Below, piece after piece: positions 7,319 through 15,318 of a stretch of DNA of 22,830 nt. Position 1 is the stretch's first letter. The number at the start of each line of letters is the position of its first letter. The notes under the pieces were generated by a model. That model saw only the letters and a list, made by a program, of their open reading frames with translations. It did no database searches and was not told where the DNA came from. Both the position numbers and the translations under genes were made by a program. Origin of the DNA: a virus; IMG/VR virus record IMGVR_UViG_3300013126_000263, positions 1 through 22,830 of that record. The stretch is one strand, 5' to 3'.

Positions 7319-8526
7319 TATTTTACCGCCATTTTAACAATCTCGCTATTTAACATGAGCTTAGTAAACTTAGTCTTATTACCATTAATAATACCTTTCA
7401 CAACTGCATACTTAAGGTCATTGGTGAACAAGTCCTTATCTGTGATAAAGTTAGTTACACGGTCAATGATCTTTTGGTCTACAGTATTACCATTAGAATA
7501 GTGGATAGTATAGTTAATCAAGCGATGTGCTAGTACACTAGCGATATCTGCGCGATAATCATTACCATCTACCTTACCCATAGCAGTACCCATCTGACCT
7601 TTGATGTGCTCCCAGTTAGTATGCGTTAACATATCTTTAGGAGAAACCATTTGGTCAAGCTTGTTATGGATAAACGTAGTAAACAAAGTAGCAAACTCTG
7701 CACCTACGCTACCCTCACCAATCATTTGGACTAGTGGTAAGCTATCTTCAAACTTCTCTAGGCTAGAGATACTGTTAAAGAAAGTAGTAATACTACGAGC
7801 ATTAGTCTTCTGAGTTACAGTCTCAGGGTGCATCAACAAGAAGTTAATACAGCGAGAGTCAATCTCATTTTGCTCTGCCCAACGAGCCCAGCATTCTACA
7901 TCAAACTTTAGGTTAGTAGTAATAAAACGAGTCTTCTGAGCTACGTCAATACTAGTAACATTATAGTCACCATTGTCTGGATTAGTAGTCAAGATGATAT
8001 GCCAATCCTTTGGTAACTTCCAAGAGATATAAGTTTGACGGTCAATTAATTCCATACACGCCTGCAAGAATCTGCTATCTGCACGAGTATAGTCATCGAG
8101 AATTAAGATACCGCCTTCTTCTTTACCTTGGATCCACTCTGGAGTAGCATGAGACATACGCTTTTCTCCAGTTGGTACATACTTATTCTGAATATACATT
8201 GGCATTACATTCTCGGGTATCCATTTAGATACCTTCTGCCCATCATCAGTAGTCTTAGCTACTTCAAATTCTTTAATAGGAAAACCGGTTAAGTCACCAA
8301 TCTCCTCAATCTGAGCAAGATTAATCTTAACAACATTAAGACCTAGGTCCTTACCTATCTCAAGGATGGTACTTGTCTTACCAATACCAGCCTCACCCTC
8401 TACAGCAATTGCTACTGGAACTTTACCATTAGCCTGCAGATATCTATTGTTATCTACAATATGATTTACAAAAGTCTTTAACTCGTCTGTGTTAAGATTT
8501 ACTTGGGTTGATTGTGCTTTACTCAT
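7318..8526 (-). CDS. MoxR-like AAA+ ATPase
   Basis: A 402-residue AAA+ ATPase. Walker A is GEAGIGKT at 44-51, Walker B is ILILDDYTR at 140-148, and sensor 1 is TTNPDN at 180-185. A DLTGFP segment at 78-83, just before Walker B, is the pattern seen in MoxR-type and other helix-2-insert AAA+ proteins (compare DLxG in that clade). MoxR ATPases usually work with VWA-domain proteins as chaperones that activate or remodel targets, for example RavA-ViaA or NorQ-NorD. The gene directly upstream encodes exactly such a VWA protein, and the two unknown downstream genes follow without gaps. No Shine-Dalgarno site is evident; the start is preceded by an A/T-rich run. The family call is strong; the substrate is unknown. 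Confidence 0.93.
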   Translation of the reverse strand: MSKAQSTQVNLNTDELKTFVNHIVDNNRYLQANGKVPVAIAVEGEAGIGKTSTILEIGKDLGLNVVKINLAQIEEIGDLTGFPIKEFEVAKTTDDGQKVSKWIPENVMPMYIQNKYVPTGEKRMSHATPEWIQGKEEGGILILDDYTRADSRFLQACMELIDRQTYISWKLPKDWHIILTTNPDNGDYNVTSIDVAQKTRFITTNLKFDVECWARWAEQNEIDSRCINFLLMHPETVTQKTNARSITTFFNSISSLEKFEDSLPLVQMIGEGSVGAEFATLFTTFIHNKLDQMVSPKDMLTHTNWEHIKGQMGTAMGKVDGNDYRADIASVLAHRLINYTIHYSNGNTVDQKIIDRVTNFITDKDLFTNDLKYAVVKGIINGNKTKFTKLMLNSEIVKMAVK

Positions 8527-8531
8527 TTTAT

Positions 8532-9734
8532 TTAGTTTAATTTAATTTTTGGTCCGGGAAGTTCATCATTCATCTGTGATCTAGAAGAAATTACCCACAA
8601 CATTTTACCTCTTGGTTTTACACTACAGTAGCATTCACCATCTGTTAAATAAATCATGCAGCTATAATGACCTACGTGCTCATTATAATACTCTATTACT
8701 GGGTCAAACTCGGTACCACCGCGCCCAAATATTTCTACAGTGTCTCCAGCCTTATATGGCTTAATACTATTAATCCTAGTGTCACATTGTAACACCGTGA
8801 TATCAGTACCTGTTTTATACATATGATCAATCTCGTGGAAGAACTCTCTTAGTTCATCATCACATACAGAACCGCTAGTATCTATAGCAACTAGGATGTG
8901 TCTCTTAGGCTTGATCTTTAGACCGGCCATATCTTCAAAGCGCTTGTTGAATTTTCTTCTAAGCTTCTTTGTAAATACATTTTGAGAACCTCCCGCAAAC
9001 CTTCTAAGATAACCTTTCCAGTCAAACTTAGGTGGCTCAGTGCTGCTCATCTTATCTAACAATCCTTGCATCTCTCCAGGTACATTACCGCGAGACTTAA
9101 CTTGCTCTGCTACTTCCTTAAGAGTATGCTCTAATTGTTTTTCTATAAGCTTTTTCTCAGCTTCTGGTAGATCTTCAAAGTCTTTCCATGTGCTATGATC
9201 AGGAACCGGGTCACCATCTTCATCATGACTTTGTCCATTACTCATAGCATCTAGAATCTTTTCTAGTTTACTTTTACCACCACCATTTTGCTGCTGTTGG
9301 TTCTTAGCCTTAGATAAGATTTCATAATACTCTCTACAACCAGCCTTAGCAGGTAAGTTGTATTGTTTAAATACTTCATTATCTATAGTACATCCGCCTT
9401 CTGGTAGATACTGGGGATCAATGTATTGATTAATCTCCAAGTCCATAGCAACGTTAGCTAGTCTTTTGTCTGCAAAGTTATCATGCATAGTAAGATGGAA
9501 GAATGCTATGTGCAATAGCTCATGCTTCAAGAGACCTATACGGTGTTCATGACTCAGGCTATTCCAGAATTCTTCATTAATAGTAAGCTGATAGTTAATG
9601 TTGTTCTTACTCACACCTGCGGTAGGAACTCTCTTCTCCCAAAGCTTGTTTAGTCCAATGAGAAAGAGCCCGTAAAAAGGCTCCTTCAACATTAGTTCTT
9701 TACTTGCTTTAGCTAGACTCTCATGTTTATCCAT
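8532..9734 (-). CDS. VWA-domain protein with metallopeptidase-like (DUF2201-type) N-terminus
   Basis: A 400-residue protein with two parts. The N-terminal part has HELLH at 71-75 plus H80, inside LLKHELLHIAFFHLTMHD, the zinc-binding signature of the putative metallopeptidase domain often fused to VWA domains. A charged, flexible linker with QQQQNGGGKSK follows (about 145-215). The C-terminal part is a VWA-like domain with the MIDAS sequence AIDTSGS near residue 290 and a later YLTDGE segment. This two-part arrangement is that of DUF2201-type proteins, which are commonly paired with MoxR ATPases. The gene overlaps the preceding one by eight bases and lies five bases before the MoxR-like gene. 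Whether the HExxH part is proteolytically active cannot be told from sequence. Confidence 0.92.
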   Translation of the reverse strand: MDKHESLAKASKELMLKEPFYGLFLIGLNKLWEKRVPTAGVSKNNINYQLTINEEFWNSLSHEHRIGLLKHELLHIAFFHLTMHDNFADKRLANVAMDLEINQYIDPQYLPEGGCTIDNEVFKQYNLPAKAGCREYYEILSKAKNQQQQNGGGKSKLEKILDAMSNGQSHDEDGDPVPDHSTWKDFEDLPEAEKKLIEKQLEHTLKEVAEQVKSRGNVPGEMQGLLDKMSSTEPPKFDWKGYLRRFAGGSQNVFTKKLRRKFNKRFEDMAGLKIKPKRHILVAIDTSGSVCDDELREFFHEIDHMYKTGTDITVLQCDTRINSIKPYKAGDTVEIFGRGGTEFDPVIEYYNEHVGHYSCMIYLTDGECYCSVKPRGKMLWVISSRSQMNDELPGPKIKLN

Positions 9735-10134
9735 GCTTCTTAGTTAAAGTGATTTTATAATTATTCATAAAGACAAACCCTGCGTCCTTAAGTTGTGTCT
9801 CTATCTCATTAGCAAAACGAGATATAACAAAACCTTCTTGTAAAGGATCGCTTTTCTTGGCAATCTCTATAATAGTTGCCCAGTCTACATTCTTAAAGTT
9901 TTGATCTTTAATAACAGCATACTTATTTACTGCAGTAACTATCTCATCTGTAAATAGCTTTTCTCTTTGGTGAGCAGTAGCTTCCTTATATAACATAAGG
10001 ATATATACAATGTTAGTATCCACATCTAGATTCTCTAAGATACTATGTGCAACGTTAATGTTGTCACCATCTGATGAACGAGCCATACTAAGTAGGTTAG
10101 TATACTCTGCTTCACTTAACTTAACTTTAGTCAT
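9727..10134 (-). CDS. Small unknown protein of the MoxR/VWA cluster
   Basis: A 135-residue, mainly helical soluble protein with no recognised family. It begins MTKVKLSEAEYTNLLSMARS and has a segment DWATIIEIAKKSDPLQEGFV near 84-103. It overlaps the 113-residue gene upstream and the VWA gene downstream by eight bases each, so it is almost certainly co-translated with the VWA/MoxR pair. This tight coupling makes it a candidate extra subunit or adaptor of that pair; the sequence itself gives no functional clue. Confidence 0.85.
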   Translation of the reverse strand: MTKVKLSEAEYTNLLSMARSSDGDNINVAHSILENLDVDTNIVYILMLYKEATAHQREKLFTDEIVTAVNKYAVIKDQNFKNVDWATIIEIAKKSDPLQEGFVISRFANEIETQLKDAGFVFMNNYKITLTKKHG

Positions 10135-10468
10135 TTATCTTTTGGGTTTTTAACATCCACAACGGTGGCTTGTCTAGATTAGTAATCCATTCTTTAGCAC
10201 TTGGTATATAACCATTGCAATCTTCTTTTACATGTTGCTCACCTATATAACGTACCATAACTTTTTTACCATCTGAGTTTGTTATATAAGTACCAAATAC
10301 AGCTTCACATTCAAAGATACCTTCACTATGATGTCTGAATAACCTATGACGGCTATCACCTAGCCATTTCTTAGTAGCATCAAACCAGTTATGAATATCC
10401 ATGTAATCTTCTATTTGCCCACCCCATTTATTAACGGAGCTGCGGGCATGATCATATGGATGAGCCAT
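10127..10468 (-). CDS. DUF6915-like small phage protein
   Basis: A 113-residue protein. The N-terminus MAHPYDHARSSVNKWGG, the IHNWFDATKKW segment, the RHRLFRHHSEGIF segment (about 41-53) and IGEQHVKED (about 75-83) form a conserved pattern that I associate with a DUF6915-like family found in phages and plasmids. The many His and Asp residues (DSRHR, RHHSEG, GEQHVKED) suggest a metal-binding site, possibly enzymatic, but no reaction is known to me. It abuts the preceding gene with a one-base overlap. The family name is from memory. Confidence 0.83.
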   Translation of the reverse strand: MAHPYDHARSSVNKWGGQIEDYMDIHNWFDATKKWLGDSRHRLFRHHSEGIFECEAVFGTYITNSDGKKVMVRYIGEQHVKEDCNGYIPSAKEWITNLDKPPLWMLKTQKIND

Positions 10469-10827
10469 TAGTAATCTACTTGTTCAATATCTACTTCAGT
10501 ACTAGCATCAGTAATGTCTCTAACATAACCATTAATATATATGTCACTAGTTTTTACATCAATGTTTACACTACCGTAACCACCTTCATTGTTATACCAG
10601 TCCCAGCTATAATGATTTTCTAGAATATGGTATGCTAAATCTTGGAGCTCAGCACCAAAGATAGCATGTAGTCTATCTGATTCTTCTCTGTTGTAGTCTT
10701 TAGAAGTACTTATATATACATCATCAATAGAACCTGAGTCTCCTGACCCACTATAATTAATTTCCACATGGGTAACACCCTCATCTCGTAAACGTGAGAT
10801 AAGTGCACTTAATTTAATACTTGCCAT
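10468..10827 (-). CDS. DUF6878-like small phage protein
   Basis: A 119-residue acidic protein. Residues 20-36 contain HVEINYSGSGDSGSIDD and residues 75-90 contain WYNNEGGYGSVNIDV; this pairing of a GSGDSG loop with an NNEGGYG loop is, from memory, characteristic of a DUF6878-like family in phages and plasmids. The protein appears beta-rich with no membrane or secretion signals. It is translated between the GIY-YIG-like gene (two bases away) and the DUF6915-like gene. Function unknown. Confidence 0.83.
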   Translation of the reverse strand: MASIKLSALISRLRDEGVTHVEINYSGSGDSGSIDDVYISTSKDYNREESDRLHAIFGAELQDLAYHILENHYSWDWYNNEGGYGSVNIDVKTSDIYINGYVRDITDASTEVDIEQVDY

Positions 10828-10829
10828 AA

Positions 10830-11249
10830 TTACTTTTGTTTATAGAATCTCCCCAGTATGTTAGCGTTTAACCAGAAATCTTTCTCTAGTACTTCGCACA
10901 TAAACTGGTGCTTTACTTCTTGATAAGAAAGCTCAGTCTTAGAGTAGCATATCTTTAGGATAGTCCTTTTGATTTGTACTCCAGCTTTATGAGCTGCCTT
11001 AAGTGTTTCATTACTACTATAGTAATTTTGATATACAGTTTTTCTTACACGTTTGTAAGCCTTTTTACGCTTGTCAGTAGGCAGAGCCTTCTTAGAAAGC
11101 TTAGTCTTAACATCAGCAAAGAAGTTCTTTTTACCTATGTAAGACTTACATTGACCATCTAGGATAACATCCATCTGATATATAAAACCTATGGCACCCT
11201 CAGGAATCATGTCCTCGGTGAACTCTTTATGCTGATATGTCCAACTCAT
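10830..11249 (-). CDS. GIY-YIG-like endonuclease (phage type)
   Basis: A 139-residue predicted nuclease. Residues 21-41 contain GFIYQMDV followed by CKSYIGKKNFF, a degenerate GIY-YIG motif (FIY in place of GIY, SYIG for YIG). Downstream are WQNYY-like spacing (VYQNYYSSNETL), an ILKICYSKTEL segment with the family's conserved Ser-Lys-Glu, the helix ELSYQEVKHQF, and a C-terminal NANILGRF that matches the usual NxNI-x-GR ending. This is the layout of small phage GIY-YIG proteins. The role may be genome processing or a freestanding endonuclease; the residues normally used in catalysis seem mostly kept. Its ATG overlaps the primase stop as ATGA, so it is co-translated with primase. Confidence 0.78.
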   Translation of the reverse strand: MSWTYQHKEFTEDMIPEGAIGFIYQMDVILDGQCKSYIGKKNFFADVKTKLSKKALPTDKRKKAYKRVRKTVYQNYYSSNETLKAAHKAGVQIKRTILKICYSKTELSYQEVKHQFMCEVLEKDFWLNANILGRFYKQK

Positions 11250-12205
11250 TTCTTTAATGCTTCTTTTAATAAAGGAAATAAATTTTCATGCACCTTATCT
11301 ATACCATAATCTCTTACTGAATCAGAGATATCCTTAGACATAGGTAGAATTACTTTTTCCAAGCCATATAACTTTTTGTACTTATCTGCAGATCTTATAC
11401 CTGCTTCATCAAAGTCAAATAAAGTACATATGGCTTTATAACGGTCTTTATACATTGCTATTGATCCACTAGGGATAATAGTATTTTCACTATCGGGAGC
11501 AACATACTCCGCATTATACCCAAACTTAGATAATGTCATGATATCTTTAAGAGAGCTTGCGATAATCAAATTAGGCTTATCAAACTTAAGTTGATCAGTC
11601 CCCTGAATATAGCTTTTAACTTTAAGAAACTTATTATCTTTAGATTTAGGTTGGTAAACTTTATACAATTCTCCATCGCTTCTAAAGTAACCATAGATAT
11701 AAGCATGTTTAATACTGATATCTCTACAATTTTCTTTCTCCATCATATAAGACTCAAGAGGTCTTACATCATAATGATTTAAAGTATTAGAATCAATCTT
11801 ATATTGGGTCCAATACGCCGCATCAAGATTTGTCCAGCTTCTTTCTTCATAGCTAGTTACTTCATATCTACCTTCAGATTTTATATAACGGTCATCATTA
11901 TTGTCTAACATAAACTTGTTATAGTCCTCAAGCATGATTGAAACAGCATGTTCAATACTGCACTTAAACCAAAGCTTTAAGAACTCCAAATGATTGCCAC
12001 CGTTATCTGTAGAAAAATCTTTAAAGAAATACCTATTACCTTTTACATATATACAAAAGCTAGGATTCTTTTCCCCAGGATTAAATGGTGAAGTAATTTT
12101 TACATCCTGACCAACAAGTTTAGTATCTAACTTGCAATAATGTTCAAACACCCAATAACTTGGAATATCGTTAGCACTAAGTGCTTGTAGTTTTGTACTA
12201 ATCAT
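11246..12205 (-). CDS. DnaG-like primase (Toprim), degenerate zinc and Toprim sites
   Basis: A 319-residue protein with a CHC2-like N-terminus and a Toprim domain. The N-terminal segment SPFNPGEKNPSFCIYVKGNR (39-58) plus FKDFSTDNGGNHLEFLKLW follows the primase zinc-domain layout, yet the usual Cys/His zinc ligands are absent. In the Toprim part, LIIASSLKD (213-221) sits where the catalytic Glu motif (EGxxD) is normally found, so the Glu is replaced by Ser, while the DxD motif is present as LFDFDEAG (D264, D266), and KDISD (291-295) follows. This pattern fits primases of Bacteroidota phages as I remember them. The missing C-terminal helicase-binding domain makes it shorter than cellular DnaG. 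A terminator lies 18 bases upstream of its start. Confidence 0.85.
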   Translation of the reverse strand: MISTKLQALSANDIPSYWVFEHYCKLDTKLVGQDVKITSPFNPGEKNPSFCIYVKGNRYFFKDFSTDNGGNHLEFLKLWFKCSIEHAVSIMLEDYNKFMLDNNDDRYIKSEGRYEVTSYEERSWTNLDAAYWTQYKIDSNTLNHYDVRPLESYMMEKENCRDISIKHAYIYGYFRSDGELYKVYQPKSKDNKFLKVKSYIQGTDQLKFDKPNLIIASSLKDIMTLSKFGYNAEYVAPDSENTIIPSGSIAMYKDRYKAICTLFDFDEAGIRSADKYKKLYGLEKVILPMSKDISDSVRDYGIDKVHENLFPLLKEALKK

Positions 12206-12220
12206 GTTATAAGTTTTTTG

Positions 12221-12249
12221 AATAAAAAGGGGAGCATTGCACTCCCCTT
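12221..12249 (-). terminator. Rho-independent terminator after SSB gene
   Basis: The minus-strand RNA forms AAGGGGAG paired with CTCCCCTT (12242-12249 with 12227-12234), an 8-bp GC-rich stem with a short loop, followed by a run of five U and then AUU. This is a textbook intrinsic terminator, placed 17 bases after the SSB stop codon and about 18 bases before the primase start codon. Confidence 0.88.
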
Positions 12250-12265
12250 CTATTCATGTTAAAAA

Positions 12266-12958
12266 TTAAAGTTCAAAGTCGCCAGTTGATTTTGGCGCTT
12301 CTGGTGCATCATCACCAAATGAACTCACACTTTCTACTTTACGCTTCTTAATGTGAATTTGCTCATCAAATGGCATTACTTTGCTCTTTGCTTCCTCTAC
12401 TTCAATAGTCTCAAATGGAACTTGTCCACGATTATATTTAGGTAAGAAAAGGTCAAAGTTTGTATAGCCTTCTTTGTTTACATACTCTTTACCTGCAACA
12501 CATACACGAAGAGTTTTGCCGGCAAAAGGTTTATCATTATTAAGAGCTTCAAACAAAGACTCAATAGTCTCATGCTTGTTATCTTGATCAGAGAACCAGC
12601 CTAAGCTATGAGTTTCTTTACAAAATGTTTGTAAGAAGCGCAGCAATTCTTTATCACGGCTAATTTGAACACCAGTCTTAGTAGTGCCATCAGCATAAGG
12701 ATACTCAGTAGCGCGGATGCGACCTACTTGACCTTTGTGACGTCCTAAAGACTCATTGTCCTTGTTAATCCAAAAACCCTCAAAGCCTTCGCCCATATCT
12801 GGACCTTCAACATTAAGGATAATATCATAACCACCTTCTTTAAAGCGAGCTGGTTCTAGCTTAATATTCAACACTGTGCACTCATTGTTACCTGGTTGAA
12901 TTACTTTAGGTACACTGGTCCCACCAGTAGTACCGATTACATCTTTTGTACTTATCAT
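12266..12958 (-). CDS. Single-stranded DNA-binding protein (phage SSB)
   Basis: A 230-residue protein with features of phage SSB. The body (about 20-180) is beta-rich with an OB-fold-like pattern (ECTVLNIKLEPARFKEGG, a GFEGFWINKDN segment, then TLRVCVAGKEYVNKEGYTNF). The C-terminus is polar and acidic, ending GDFEL, the kind of tail SSBs use to recruit partners, though it is not the standard DDDIPF. It follows the Sak4-like ATPase gene by 11 bases and precedes a strong terminator, so it is the last gene of the helicase-Sak4-SSB unit. The gene order (helicase, Sak4-like, SSB, primase) supports the assignment. Pairwise identity to Escherichia coli SSB is not evident, so the call rests on fold pattern, tail and context. 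Confidence 0.75.
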   Translation of the reverse strand: MISTKDVIGTTGGTSVPKVIQPGNNECTVLNIKLEPARFKEGGYDIILNVEGPDMGEGFEGFWINKDNESLGRHKGQVGRIRATEYPYADGTTKTGVQISRDKELLRFLQTFCKETHSLGWFSDQDNKHETIESLFEALNNDKPFAGKTLRVCVAGKEYVNKEGYTNFDLFLPKYNRGQVPFETIEVEEAKSKVMPFDEQIHIKKRKVESVSSFGDDAPEAPKSTGDFEL

Positions 12959-12969
12959 TTTACTTAGGG

Positions 12970-13713
12970 TTAATCAATATAAATTTTACTCCAATCTACG
13001 TTTATCTTATTGTCTTCTGTTAATTCAGATACAATAAACTCTTGATTTCTCAAGTGCTCCGGTCTTGCACCACAAGCAATTTCATCAGAAGTTTTAAAGC
13101 TTAAGATGTTAGTTTTGCCTTTGCGATATAAGTAACCAATTGCATCTGAATTTGAGCAAGAGATTCTCTTTAATTTACCGGTTAAGTCCAAGTCTAAAGA
13201 GTTAAACTCGGAACCGTTTTTCTCAAGCATGGTGTCCTTTACGTGTCCTACTAATATAGTTCTAGGAGCCCAGGTTTTGATATAATCAACTACCTTCGTA
13301 AAAGCTTCTCTGAGATAAGGATATCCAGCACCATTAGGTAGGCTAAGAATACTTCCGTATTGTGTTTTACCAGAACTAAACCAGTTCTTTCCCATAGGTG
13401 TTCTAGAATAAAGTTCCTCGGCGTAAGGAATACACATCTCCTCAAGTGCAGTAATTGTATCTACTGCAACATATTTATAGGGATGTCCTGCATCTTTAAT
13501 TGCTTTACCAATATGTTTAATTTCTTCAACAGAACTTGCTTTAATCTTAATAGCGTCAATATAATCAGCGCCATTTTCTAAATCAAGAATAAGACAGTTC
13601 TCTAAGTTGGCAAACAAGGTTGTTTTACCAGTCTTAGGCTTTGAGAAAATAATAAGATTGCTAGGACTATGTGATTCAGCCTTAACTTTTTCTAGAGGCA
13701 ATTTAATTTCCAT
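12970..13713 (-). CDS. Sak4-like RecA-fold ATPase (recombination)
   Basis: A 247-residue P-loop ATPase. Walker A is SKPKTGKTT at 24-32, an LILDLENGADYI segment follows at 41-52, and Walker B is YVAVDTITAL at 81-90. This short RecA-core arrangement is that of Sak4-type phage recombination ATPases (AAA_24-type). These work with an SSB to promote single-strand annealing or strand exchange. The SSB gene lies 11 bases downstream and the nuclease at 4149 would supply the resected ends. It follows the 185-residue gene with one base between them. Confidence 0.88.
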   Translation of the reverse strand: MEIKLPLEKVKAESHSPSNLIIFSKPKTGKTTLFANLENCLILDLENGADYIDAIKIKASSVEEIKHIGKAIKDAGHPYKYVAVDTITALEEMCIPYAEELYSRTPMGKNWFSSGKTQYGSILSLPNGAGYPYLREAFTKVVDYIKTWAPRTILVGHVKDTMLEKNGSEFNSLDLDLTGKLKRISCSNSDAIGYLYRKGKTNILSFKTSDEIACGARPEHLRNQEFIVSELTEDNKINVDWSKIYID

Positions 13714-13714
13714 A

Positions 13715-14272
13715 TTATTTTAATAAATCATTTAACCATTTTTTTGTACTAACAGGTTTCTTCAACAACAATGCTGCTAAATCGCGGATTGTTAATTGAT
13801 CAACAGGTGCATCACTATTAGGATCTAAGATTTCATCAAAGTCCATAGTTAGCGGTGCAGCAGGTGTACCTTTAGTTGCAATGGTTTTCTTTTCTACTTT
13901 TCCTGGTATGTTAACCTTTACTAACTCAGAAGCTGGAATAAGATATCTTACTTGACCATTAGCCATAGGCTCGGTGGTATCATATTCTTCTAACCAGTGT
14001 GGGTTATAACGCCACATATACAAGGTGCGATTAATATCTTCAGGATCTTTAGATTGGCTAACAGCCTCCGTATAAACATCTTGTTCTTTACGTAGCTCAC
14101 CAACAAACATACTAAAGTGCATTTCATCTTTACCTTGTGGGCGATAGATTAACTTAGGAATGTAAAGGGCATCTGGAATGCCAAGAGCTTCAAATGTACT
14201 TTCATGGTACTTTCTTAGCTCTGTGATTTTGTCTTTTGGGTTTTCTGCTTTTGTTGCTGTACTTATTGACAT
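13715..14272 (-). CDS. Unknown protein between helicase and Sak4-like genes
   Basis: A 185-residue protein not assigned to a family. The N-terminal half contains KYHESTFEALGIPDALYIPK and a mid-region WRYNPHWLEEYD (near 110-120). The C-terminal 30 residues hold QLTIRDLAALLLKKPVSTKK, followed by WLNDLLK, a short helical module that I associate with other phage replication proteins and that could be a protein-protein contact. A proline-rich segment (KGTPAAPL) separates the halves. It lies six bases after the DnaB-type helicase stop codon, so a helicase loader or accessory role is possible, but no ATPase motif is present, so this is conjecture. Confidence 0.83.
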   Translation of the reverse strand: MSISTATKAENPKDKITELRKYHESTFEALGIPDALYIPKLIYRPQGKDEMHFSMFVGELRKEQDVYTEAVSQSKDPEDINRTLYMWRYNPHWLEEYDTTEPMANGQVRYLIPASELVKVNIPGKVEKKTIATKGTPAAPLTMDFDEILDPNSDAPVDQLTIRDLAALLLKKPVSTKKWLNDLLK

Positions 14273-14278
14273 AACTTA

Positions 14279-15277
14279 TTAGAATTTAATTTTCTTTTCT
14301 TGTTGTGGCGGCGTAGCCATTTCAACAATTCTCATTTTCTCAAACTCAGCCTTAAAGAAACTCATTCTAGCATCGCCATTACGGCATTTGATAAAATGCA
14401 TTACAAGAACCTTATCATCCTCGATAATAAATCTATCGGGTCCGTATAAGCGTATCTTTTGTTTCCCAGGTCTGTTAATACCCACTAAAGTATCAGCATG
14501 TTGCAATAAAGCATCAGCTCCAAATAGGTCAGACTCTAATATGAAGTTACCATATTTACCGTCTTCACTACGCTCAGGATTATCAATGTTCCTATTAAGC
14601 TGACTTAAGATAATAAATGCTATTGGATACTTACGTTTAAGTTCCGTTAGCGCCTCACCTAAATTATACAACGTGTCATACTTGTCCTTCTCGAAGGGTG
14701 CCTTCTTCAACAAGAGCGAGTGGTCTAATGTTACAATTGTTTTCTTAAAGACTTTTTCCCCATCTTCATCAGATTCAGCGTAGTACTCCATGTAGTCCTT
14801 AATAATTTCTTTGAACTCATTAACTGTACAAGGGTCCTCCACGATATCTATGGGGTACTGAACTCTTTCTTTAGCATAGTTGTAACATACTTGTAGATCT
14901 TCATCGGTAATAGTCCCCGAAGCACTGCATAAGTACTTGTAGGGTTTACCAAGTACACTGGAATATTCACGAATAGCTGAAGTACGTGCTATCATCTCAA
15001 ACTGAAATTCCAGTACTCTAAAGTTTTCACCTTTATTCAAGATAAAAGCTTCGCGTACTATTTGATCTTTGATTAAAGTTTTCCCACTTGCCGGTCTTCC
15101 GCCAATAACCGTCATTGAGTTCCACTCTAATCCGCTAGTTGTAGCGTCATTAAACTTATCCCAAGGTGTCTTTAGGCTTTTGATATGGCCTTGTTGACGT
15201 CCTTTCATGTACTTCAAAGAGTCAAGAAATCCTTCGCGCTGGCTTTGCCAGGACGTATTTTTTTTCTTTGTTGTCAT
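14279..15277 (-). CDS. DnaB-type replicative helicase, C-terminal ATPase domain only
   Basis: A 332-residue helicase consisting of the RecA-like core of DnaB. The Lys-rich N-terminus leads into DKFNDATTSGLEW; Walker A is GGRPASGKT at 59-67, Walker B IVTLDHSL at 181-188, and a conserved SQLNR at 225-229, followed by ALLQHADTLVGI. The hexamer would unwind the fork 5'-3'. The DnaB N-terminal domain, which binds primase and loader in cellular helicases, is missing: the protein is about 120 residues shorter than bacterial DnaB, as in other compact phage helicases. It starts 11 bases after a terminator-like U-tract and leads the helicase-Sak4-SSB unit. Confidence 0.93.
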   Translation of the reverse strand: MTTKKKNTSWQSQREGFLDSLKYMKGRQQGHIKSLKTPWDKFNDATTSGLEWNSMTVIGGRPASGKTLIKDQIVREAFILNKGENFRVLEFQFEMIARTSAIREYSSVLGKPYKYLCSASGTITDEDLQVCYNYAKERVQYPIDIVEDPCTVNEFKEIIKDYMEYYAESDEDGEKVFKKTIVTLDHSLLLKKAPFEKDKYDTLYNLGEALTELKRKYPIAFIILSQLNRNIDNPERSEDGKYGNFILESDLFGADALLQHADTLVGINRPGKQKIRLYGPDRFIIEDDKVLVMHFIKCRNGDARMSFFKAEFEKMRIVEMATPPQQEKKIKF

Positions 15278-15287
15278 ATACTAAGGA

Positions 15288-15318
15288 TAAAAAACCCCGT
15301 ACTTACTCAGCACGAGGT
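15288..15318 (-). terminator. Intrinsic terminator overlapping end of small membrane protein gene
   Basis: On the minus strand ACCTCGTGC pairs with GTACGGGGT (9 pairs including two G-U) around the loop TGAGTAA, followed by TTTTTT. The stop codon of the 67-residue membrane protein lies in the loop (15303-15305). The U-tract ends about 11 bases before the start codon of the helicase gene, so it would end upstream transcripts or act as an attenuator for the helicase unit. Confidence 0.8.

Noticed and set aside
7318-8526. MoxR-like ATPase as part of a bacterial anti-phage defence system
   Set aside because: The neighbours are phage replication genes and there is no nuclease or toxin partner in the cluster; the phage chaperone-type reading is simpler.
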